DNA of 13,381 nucleotides. Origin: Flavobacterium psychrophilum (GTDB lineage: Bacteria; Bacteroidota; Bacteroidia; Flavobacteriales; Flavobacteriaceae). Positions 7,890-13,381 of this stretch are shown here, piece after piece. The stretch covers positions 1 through 13,381 of the forward strand of contig CAMAWK010000040.1 in assembly GCA_945861915.1 (NCBI GenBank), written 5' to 3'. Every line of letters starts with the position of its first letter. Position 1 is the first letter of the stretch. Made by a program: the position numbers and the translations under genes. Below the pieces are notes generated by a model. The model did not search any database. It was not told the DNA's origin and saw only the letters and a list, made by a program, of their open reading frames with translations.

Positions 7890-7908
7890 CAGCCTTAAAA
7901 AACACAAA

Positions 7909-9687
7909 ATGACCCTAACACAGCTTCTTAAACCCAGTATCGAAAAAGCTATTCAAACTTTATTTAATGTCGACGTTGAAACTATTGAATTTCAATCGAC
8001 TCGCAAGGAATTTGAAGGCGATATTACGATGGTTATTTTTCCTTTATTGAAGCTAGTAAAAAGTAATCCTGTAGAATTAGGAAATAAAATTGGAACTTAT
8101 TTAGTCGAAAATGTCTCTGAAGTAAGCCGATTTAATGTGGTTTCGGGATTTTTGAATATAGTAATTTCAGATTCCTTTTATTTGAATTTTTTCAATGGAA
8201 TTAAAGATGTCGAAAAATTTGGCTTTGTGCTGCCTGAACCAAATCAGAAAGCGATTATGGTCGAATACTCATCACCAAACACTAATAAACCATTGCATTT
8301 GGGGCATGTTCGAAATAATCTTTTGGGCTATTCAGTTGCAGAAATCATCAAAGCTTCGGGCAAAAAAGTGTACAAAACTCAAATTATCAACGACAGAGGA
8401 ATTCATATTTGTAAGTCGATGTTGGCTTGGCAAAAATTTGGAAACGGTGAAACGCCAGAATCAGCGGGTTTAAAAGGCGATAAATTGGTAGGTAATTATT
8501 ATGTTGCTTTTGATAAAGCCTACAAAGAAGAAATAGAACTATTAATTGGGCAAGGAAAAACGGAAGACGAAGCCAAAAAACAAGCTCCAATTATTGTCGA
8601 GGCTCAAGAAATGCTCCAAAAATGGGAGTCTGGTGATGCTGAGGTTATTTCTCTTTGGAAAATGATGAATCAATGGGTGTATGAAGGTTTTGAAGTAACG
8701 TATAAAAATTTAGGAGTCAATTTTGATAGTTATTTTTACGAAAGCAATACCTATTTATTGGGTAAAGAAGTGGTTCAGTTGGGGTTAGAAAAAGGAGTTT
8801 TTGAAAAAGATCCTGACGGTTCAGTTTGGATAGATTTAACGGATGAAGGTTTAGATCGAAAAATCGTTTTACGTTCCGATGGAACAGCGGTTTATATGAC
8901 GCAAGATATTGGCACCGCCATTCAGCGTGTAAAGGATTTTCCAGACGTTGGTGGTATGGTGTATACTGTTGGTAATGAACAAGATTATCATTTTAAAGTC
9001 CTGTTTTTAATCCTACAAAAATTAGGTTTCGATTGGTCTAAAAACCTGTTTCATTTGTCTTACGGAATGGTCGATTTGCCTTCGGGGAAAATGAAATCTC
9101 GTGAGGGAACCGTTGTCGATGCAGATGATTTAATGAACGAAATGACCGAAACGGCTCAGAAAATAGCAGAAGATTTAGGGAAATTAGACGGTTATTCTGA
9201 TGCTGAAAAATTACAACTCTACAAAACCATCGGTTTAGGAGCTTTGAAATATTATATTTTGAAAGTAGATCCCAAAAAGAGAATTCTTTTTGACCCAAAA
9301 GAATCTGTAGATTTTGCAGGAAACACAGGACCTTTTATTCAATACACTTATGCTCGTATTCAGTCGATTATTCGTAAAGCCAATTTTGATTTTTCAACTC
9401 AATCAAGCCTTGTAGAGATGCACGAAAAAGAGAAAGAAGTAGTAAAACAATTAGCGCTTTTTCCGGAAGTAATTCAGAATGCTGCACACAATCATAGCCC
9501 AGCTTTGATTGCCAATTACACCTATGATTTAGTGAAAGAATTTAATTCGTTTTATCAAAATGTTTCTATTTTGGGCGAAGACGATTTGGCTAAAAAAATA
9601 TTCCGTGTTCAATTATCAAAAAAAGTAGCGGATGTTATTGCTGATTCCTTTAGTTTATTGGGAATTGAAGTTCCTGAAAGGATGTAA
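7909..9687 (+). CDS. argS: Arginyl-tRNA synthetase
   Basis: This cytoplasmic class I synthetase charges tRNA-Arg with arginine using ATP. At 592 residues it is full length for the family. The N-terminal additional domain (about residues 1-100) contacts the tRNA D-loop. The catalytic Rossmann core carries the HIGH signature as HLGH (130-133), within SSPNTNKPLHLGHVRNN. The KMSKS-equivalent loop is SGKMKSREGTVV, with KMKSREG at 394-400. ArgRS of this type shows the degenerate KMKSR form rather than canonical KMSKS. GNTGPFIQYTYAR begins the helical C-terminal anticodon-binding (DALR) domain. The protein ends in the typical LLGIEVPERM. The ATG at 7909 is supported by the promoter element just upstream and by the family's N-terminal length. 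It is a single-gene unit that converges with the TonB receptor gene across a 13-bp gap. Confidence 0.98.
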   Translation: MTLTQLLKPSIEKAIQTLFNVDVETIEFQSTRKEFEGDITMVIFPLLKLVKSNPVELGNKIGTYLVENVSEVSRFNVVSGFLNIVISDSFYLNFFNGIKDVEKFGFVLPEPNQKAIMVEYSSPNTNKPLHLGHVRNNLLGYSVAEIIKASGKKVYKTQIINDRGIHICKSMLAWQKFGNGETPESAGLKGDKLVGNYYVAFDKAYKEEIELLIGQGKTEDEAKKQAPIIVEAQEMLQKWESGDAEVISLWKMMNQWVYEGFEVTYKNLGVNFDSYFYESNTYLLGKEVVQLGLEKGVFEKDPDGSVWIDLTDEGLDRKIVLRSDGTAVYMTQDIGTAIQRVKDFPDVGGMVYTVGNEQDYHFKVLFLILQKLGFDWSKNLFHLSYGMVDLPSGKMKSREGTVVDADDLMNEMTETAQKIAEDLGKLDGYSDAEKLQLYKTIGLGALKYYILKVDPKKRILFDPKESVDFAGNTGPFIQYTYARIQSIIRKANFDFSTQSSLVEMHEKEKEVVKQLALFPEVIQNAAHNHSPALIANYTYDLVKEFNSFYQNVSILGEDDLAKKIFRVQLSKKVADVIADSFSLLGIEVPERM

Positions 9688-9700
9688 ATTTACTTTTGAA

Positions 9701-12229
9701 TTAAAAAACTACTCTACAATACGCATTAGGAGTTCGTTCCAAACCATACGTATTTACTTTTTCGATAGTTGCAGTATTTTGATTGATTCTAAAAAATTGA
9801 TTGATAGTGTTTTTAGTATTCAAAATATTCTGAATAGAAGTGCCAATTTGAATTTTTGTTTTTTTACCAAAATTAGCAGTATATCCTGTTGAAAAATTCA
9901 ATTGAAAATAATCGGTTAATCGGCTAGAATTTGGCGATTCATAAACAATTTGATTGTTTACAATAGTATTATTTAATGGTAAAGTATTCGGTTTTCCAGT
10001 GAACCATTTTCCACCTATAGCAATTTTTAAGTTCTTTAAATCGTATATTATTCCCGAATTGATTTGATGTTTATTTTCAAAATTATTTGGAAAAGTAGAA
10101 GGGATAAATTCTTTAAAAGTATACTGGTTATCGGAATAGGTATAAGTCAGCCAAGTAATTAAATTGGATATTTGTTTCTGAATCAATATCTCAGTTCCAA
10201 TAACAGTATACTCACCATTAATTCGTAACAGTTCTAATTGGTTATGAAAAACTTGGCTTCGTGATGAAACTCCAGTTACTTTTTTGTAAAAATTATCTAA
10301 AGTTAGCAACCAGTTTTTTTTCTTAAATGTAAATCCTACTGATGCTTGTTTACTTTTCATAACGGGATTGTCGGTTTCATTGGCTAGTGTCCATCTGCGT
10401 TTTTCAAGTCCCAAAAAGTCCTGTTGTAAATCGACGATTTGTGAACTGTTTTGGCTTTTTACTTCTGCCAAAATATCTATTTTTAATTTAGAGGAAAAAG
10501 TATAATTAAATTGTAATCTTGGCTCTGAAATAAATTGATGTAATTGAGAAATGTAATTTTGACGAAACCCTAAAGTGGTATTTAGTTTAGTGTTTTCGGA
10601 AGTATAGCTCGTTTCGAAAATTAATGCATGATTATGCAAAACATCTTTAATTCTTTTCGAAAATAAAGGACTATTCACTTTGTCAAAATTTCGAATGCCA
10701 ATTTCATTAAACTGATAGCCATTCTTGAAAGTAAAGTTGTCATTAAAAACATGAGTGTTTTTTAAAGAAATATTGGTGTCAAAAATGGTGTTTTCTTGAT
10801 TAAATATTTGATTTCCTTCAATAGCTTGATTTTCTGAATTAACCTTATAAAATGAACCGTAAGCGGTAATTTGAGAACTGTTTTTTTTGTTCCAAACTGT
10901 ATTGATGTCAATACTTCCTGCAAGAGTCTGTTGATCTAGTGCGCTTTTTCGACTGATTTTTAAGTTATTTTCTGACTTGTCTTGACCTAAATCTAAATGA
11001 TTTGAAATGGTAATCAAATTCAAAATAAGATTGGTTTTTTCTTTTATTTTTTGATGAAATTTTAAGCTAGCATCATAGAAATAAAAATTTTCTTTATTGC
11101 TGTATTGAACTTGTTCATCGTTGTTTAAACTTGTAACTACCGTATTTTGAAAAACTCTATTCAAATAACTTTTGTATGTTGGAGAAGTCCATGAGTCAGT
11201 GATAGAGCGTCGTCCACTAAATTCTAAAGTACTGTTTTTGGAAGTTTTGAAAGCCGTATTAAAATCTACATTTATCATATTTGTTCCAAAAGAAGAACTA
11301 GCATTGCTGTTTTCTTCTGGATTTGTAGTGATATTGACTGTACTTGAAACACTGTCGCCAAAAAATGCGGAACTTCCATTTTTATAAATGCTTATTTTTT
11401 GAGCTAAATTGGGGTTTAAAACCGAAATTAATCCATAAAAATGACCTGTTTGAAACAATCGGATACCATTCCATAAAAATAAATTTTGATCGTGTGTGCC
11501 GCCACGAACATTGATATTCGAAATGTTTTCATCGACACTCATAATTCCTGGTAATTGTAGCATGGTTTGAAACACATCGGGTTCGGTTAAACCAGGCAAT
11601 AGACCCAATTTTTTTGGCTTAATTTCAAATGAACCGTCAGTTTTTTTGGTAATTCCTTTGGTTAAATAAACGGTTGTTATAACCTGTTCCAATTCAAATT
11701 TTTTGGGTTGTAAATAGAAAGTAGGACAATTTTCTTTATTTAAACTGGAGGATAAAACACTATTTTTCTCATAATTTAAATGTGATATTTCAATATCTTG
11801 AGTTGTATTTACATCAAATTCAAAATAACCTTTTTCATTAGAAATCGTTGAGAAATTCAATTTTTGGATAGAAAGTGTGGCGCTTTGAATGGGTAATTTA
11901 GTTTCAGCATCTAATAAATAACCACATGAAGGTTTGTCTATTTTTTTATTATCAATAACAGAAATGTAGGTGTTGGTAACGAATTTAAATTCTAGTTTCG
12001 TTTTTGATGAAATGTAATTTAGTTTTTCTTTGAGCGAATTTTTTTCATCTGGAGGGACAATTTTAAAAATAGAAATTTCGTCTTCGATGTAATTTATGCT
12101 GACATTATGTTTTTTTGCTACCTTTTCAAGTATAACTTTCAATAAAACAGTTTTGTCTTCATTTTGAGAAAATGAACTCAAAACAAAGACAAAAAAGCTT
12201 AAAAAACATAAAAAAGTTTTGTTCAACAT
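9701..12229 (-). CDS. FecA-like TonB-dependent transducer receptor with N-terminal STN domain
   Basis: This 842-residue outer-membrane receptor should both import a ligand and signal its presence. Residues 1-21 form a signal peptide (MLNKTFLCFLSFFVFVLSSFS). Residues ~25-95 resemble the secretin/TonB short N-terminal (STN) domain, which in FecA contacts FecR in the periplasm. Residues ~100-175 form a carboxypeptidase-regulatory-like domain (GYLLDAETKLPIQSATL, NEKGYFEFD). The plug spans ~205-305 (LPGIMSVDENISNINVRGG, LFLWNGIRLFQTGHFYG, GSSAFFGDSVSSTVNI). The remainder is a beta-barrel ending in the expected terminal aromatic (CRVVF). The start overlaps the fecR-like stop codon as TAATG, so the two are probably translationally coupled. 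It is the last gene of the sigma/FecR/receptor operon. No SusD follows; the next gene is argS on the other strand, so a siderophore, metal chelate or other small ligand is as likely as a glycan. The 13-bp convergent gap has no clear terminator. Confidence 0.93.
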   Translation of the reverse strand: MLNKTFLCFLSFFVFVLSSFSQNEDKTVLLKVILEKVAKKHNVSINYIEDEISIFKIVPPDEKNSLKEKLNYISSKTKLEFKFVTNTYISVIDNKKIDKPSCGYLLDAETKLPIQSATLSIQKLNFSTISNEKGYFEFDVNTTQDIEISHLNYEKNSVLSSSLNKENCPTFYLQPKKFELEQVITTVYLTKGITKKTDGSFEIKPKKLGLLPGLTEPDVFQTMLQLPGIMSVDENISNINVRGGTHDQNLFLWNGIRLFQTGHFYGLISVLNPNLAQKISIYKNGSSAFFGDSVSSTVNITTNPEENSNASSSFGTNMINVDFNTAFKTSKNSTLEFSGRRSITDSWTSPTYKSYLNRVFQNTVVTSLNNDEQVQYSNKENFYFYDASLKFHQKIKEKTNLILNLITISNHLDLGQDKSENNLKISRKSALDQQTLAGSIDINTVWNKKNSSQITAYGSFYKVNSENQAIEGNQIFNQENTIFDTNISLKNTHVFNDNFTFKNGYQFNEIGIRNFDKVNSPLFSKRIKDVLHNHALIFETSYTSENTKLNTTLGFRQNYISQLHQFISEPRLQFNYTFSSKLKIDILAEVKSQNSSQIVDLQQDFLGLEKRRWTLANETDNPVMKSKQASVGFTFKKKNWLLTLDNFYKKVTGVSSRSQVFHNQLELLRINGEYTVIGTEILIQKQISNLITWLTYTYSDNQYTFKEFIPSTFPNNFENKHQINSGIIYDLKNLKIAIGGKWFTGKPNTLPLNNTIVNNQIVYESPNSSRLTDYFQLNFSTGYTANFGKKTKIQIGTSIQNILNTKNTINQFFRINQNTATIEKVNTYGLERTPNAYCRVVF

Positions 12230-12231
12230 TA
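12227..12231 (-). other. TAATG stop/start overlap coupling FecR and receptor translation
   Basis: Read on the minus strand, the TAA stop of the FecR-type gene (12231-12229) shares its last A with the ATG start of the receptor (12229-12227). Such an overlap supports a shared mRNA and re-initiation by the same ribosomes. It also fixes the receptor start, since the signal peptide follows immediately. Confidence 0.9.
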
Positions 12232-13140
12232 TTTAATCTTTTCCAAAGAATAACTGTTTGTGTTGTTTTTAATTACTTTCAAGTGGTAGGTTGAGGCTAT
12301 AATTTGTAACGCAACATCAATATTATTATCGGGTAATTTTCCTGTAAATAATTGTTCAGATGGTGTGTCTTTCAATTCAATAGTGTAATTATATTGACGT
12401 TCAATTTCTTCGATAATTGTATTGATTTGCTCTTTTTCAAAATCGATTTGATTGAGAGTCCACAGCGGTTTTTCATTTGAAATAGAATGATGAAGAATTT
12501 TTTTGTTATTTTCAAAAGATACCGTTTGACCTTTGGTTAAAATTATTTCTTCTGAACTGTAATTTACTTTTACTTTGCCTTCGTAACAAGTTATATCAAA
12601 ACGATTTTTACGCGCTTTTACATTGAATTGAGTTCCTAAAACATTCACTTTTCCTAGATTGGTATTGACTTCGAATTTTTTTCCTTTGGCTACTTTAAAG
12701 TAGGCTTCTCCTTTTAATTGGAGTGTTCGGTTATTATCCCAATTCCATTTTTTATATTCAATTTCTGAACTTGAGTTTAACACTACCTCAGAATTATCGG
12801 GTAATAAAAAGCTGATTTCTTTCCCATTCTCTGCAAATTGAGTGGTAGAACTAAAACTTTGATAAGTCAAAAGCAATCCAAGCCCAATGACTAAAACTGC
12901 TGCTACTTTAAAAATTAAATTTTTATATAAAGGAATTACTTTTGGTTTAGTAGTTGCTTTTTCGACGGATAAAATAGTAGCTAACATAGTTTCATCATCA
13001 AATCTTTCGGTTTGCAGTTCAGAAGATGCTTCTTTAATTTTTTGGAACAAATGATAGTCAGACTCAAGTTTGAATTCTTTTAATTCAGCCTCTGTCATTT
13101 CATCAATTAACCATTTTGCTAATGGGTATTTTTCTTCCAT
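12229..13140 (-). CDS. FecR-type anti-sigma factor / signal transducer
   Basis: This 303-residue inner-membrane protein should hold the neighbouring ECF sigma factor in check and relay the receptor's signal. Residues 1-70 are charged and cytoplasmic (WLIDEMTEAELKEF), the sigma-binding part. A single membrane segment spans about 75-92 (IFKVAAVLVIGLGLLL). The periplasmic FecR domain (~100-200) shows LLPDNSEVVLNSSSEI, LKGEAYFKVAKGKKFEV and VNVLGTQFNVKA, hallmarks of the family. The C-terminal domain (~225-300) reads IDFEKEQINTIIEEIERQYN then LFTGKLPDNNIDVALQII. This is the DUF4974/secretin-like region usual in Bacteroidota FecR proteins, expected to meet the receptor's STN domain. The gene lies 44 bp after the sigma factor stop with no terminator between them. 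The ATG at 13138-13140 gives a typical family N-terminus. Confidence 0.95.
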   Translation of the reverse strand: MEEKYPLAKWLIDEMTEAELKEFKLESDYHLFQKIKEASSELQTERFDDETMLATILSVEKATTKPKVIPLYKNLIFKVAAVLVIGLGLLLTYQSFSSTTQFAENGKEISFLLPDNSEVVLNSSSEIEYKKWNWDNNRTLQLKGEAYFKVAKGKKFEVNTNLGKVNVLGTQFNVKARKNRFDITCYEGKVKVNYSSEEIILTKGQTVSFENNKKILHHSISNEKPLWTLNQIDFEKEQINTIIEEIERQYNYTIELKDTPSEQLFTGKLPDNNIDVALQIIASTYHLKVIKNNTNSYSLEKIK

Positions 13141-13184
13141 GGTTTTTTCATTTTAGTAATAAAACAAATGAGTGGTTTTTTACC

Positions 13185-13381
13185 CTACTTAAATTGAGTA
13201 AATTCTTTTCGTAATTCAATTAATGCGTGGTGAATGCGTTTTTCTACAGCTTTTACAGTAATTTGCAACTCCTCGGCGATTTGAGCATATTTTTTTCCAT
13301 CAATTCGATTCATCAAAAAAGCTACTCGTTGTTTTTCATTGAGTTTGTCAATAGCAGTAAGTAGTTTGTCTTTAAACTGTT
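13185..13381 (-). CDS. ECF RNA polymerase sigma factor, C-terminal fragment (window edge)
   Basis: An open frame on the minus strand enters from the right edge (first complete codon at 13379) and ends in TAG at 13185-13187, giving 64 visible residues. It reads as sigma-70 region 4: AIDKLNEKQRVAFLMNRIDG, then the helix-turn-helix YAQIAEELQITVKAVEKRIH and HALIELRKEF. In ECF factors this region binds the -35-like promoter element. Position upstream of FecR and an STN receptor identifies it as the sigma factor of a cell-surface-signalling operon. Region 2 and the start codon lie outside the window, so its promoter and full length are unknown. The fragment is cut by the window edge; there is no sign that the gene is broken. 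Confidence 0.92.
   Translation of the reverse strand, partial: QFKDKLLTAIDKLNEKQRVAFLMNRIDGKKYAQIAEELQITVKAVEKRIHHALIELRKEFTQFK

Noticed and set aside
9684..9693. The palindrome GTAAATTTAC considered as a terminator between argS and the receptor gene
   Set aside because: The half-site is only 5 bp, A/T-rich and has no loop, so no stable RNA hairpin is expected.
9632..9892. An 86-codon plus-strand frame bridging the argS end and the receptor end
   Set aside because: It overlaps the conserved argS C-terminus in another frame and is antisense to the receptor's last strands. No recognisable product.
1..13381. Search for a mobile element, phage genes, tRNA/rRNA, or a new defence system
   Set aside because: Every long open frame fits a standard chromosomal family, and I saw no transposase, integrase, terminal inverted repeats, target duplications or structural RNA.

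Overview
The window is AT-rich chromosomal DNA from a Bacteroidota bacterium, most likely a Flavobacterium or close relative. The evidence is a type IX secretion (T9SS) type B sorting domain on a giant surface protein, two TonB-dependent receptors with N-terminal carboxypeptidase-regulatory-like domains, an ECF sigma/FecR/receptor cassette, TAnnTTTG-type promoter elements and the lack of Shine-Dalgarno sequences. Genus assignment is inference from these traits, not from any search.

Layout, left to right. (1) The 3' two-thirds of a FabH-like ketoacyl-ACP synthase III gene, plus strand, cut by the window edge (1-687), closed by a bidirectional hairpin terminator (691-724). (2) Converging on it, a 1416-residue secreted multidomain protein on the minus strand (730-4980): signal peptide, choice-of-anchor-L domain, Ig-like segments, eight degenerate ~75-residue Cys-pair repeats and a C-terminal T9SS sorting domain. 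(3) A 336-bp gene-free spacer (4981-5316) with a promoter element, several dyads and the terminator of the next gene. (4) A TonB-dependent outer-membrane receptor of the beta-barrel type, minus strand (5317-7719). (5) A divergent promoter region and argS, arginyl-tRNA synthetase, plus strand (7909-9687). (6) Converging on argS, a minus-strand cell-surface-signalling operon read from the right edge: the end of an ECF sigma factor (13185-13381), a FecR-type anti-sigma/transducer (12229-13140) and its STN-domain TonB-dependent transducer receptor (9701-12229). The last two are coupled through a TAATG stop/start overlap.

How the genes work together. The sigma/FecR/receptor trio should form one outer-membrane-to-cytoplasm signalling chain: ligand uptake by the receptor, signal through its STN domain to periplasmic FecR, then release or activation of the sigma factor. 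No SusD-like partner or ferric-citrate transporter is visible, so the ligand is unknown. argS and the FabH-like gene are metabolic or housekeeping genes. The large T9SS cargo is probably a surface adhesin or surface-layer protein. I found no mobile element, CRISPR array, tRNA, rRNA or phage gene, and no clearly new system. The most notable points are the repeat-built T9SS protein, the unusual active-site context and long Cys-His spacing of the FabH-like enzyme, and a perfect 21-bp dyad in the gene-free spacer.
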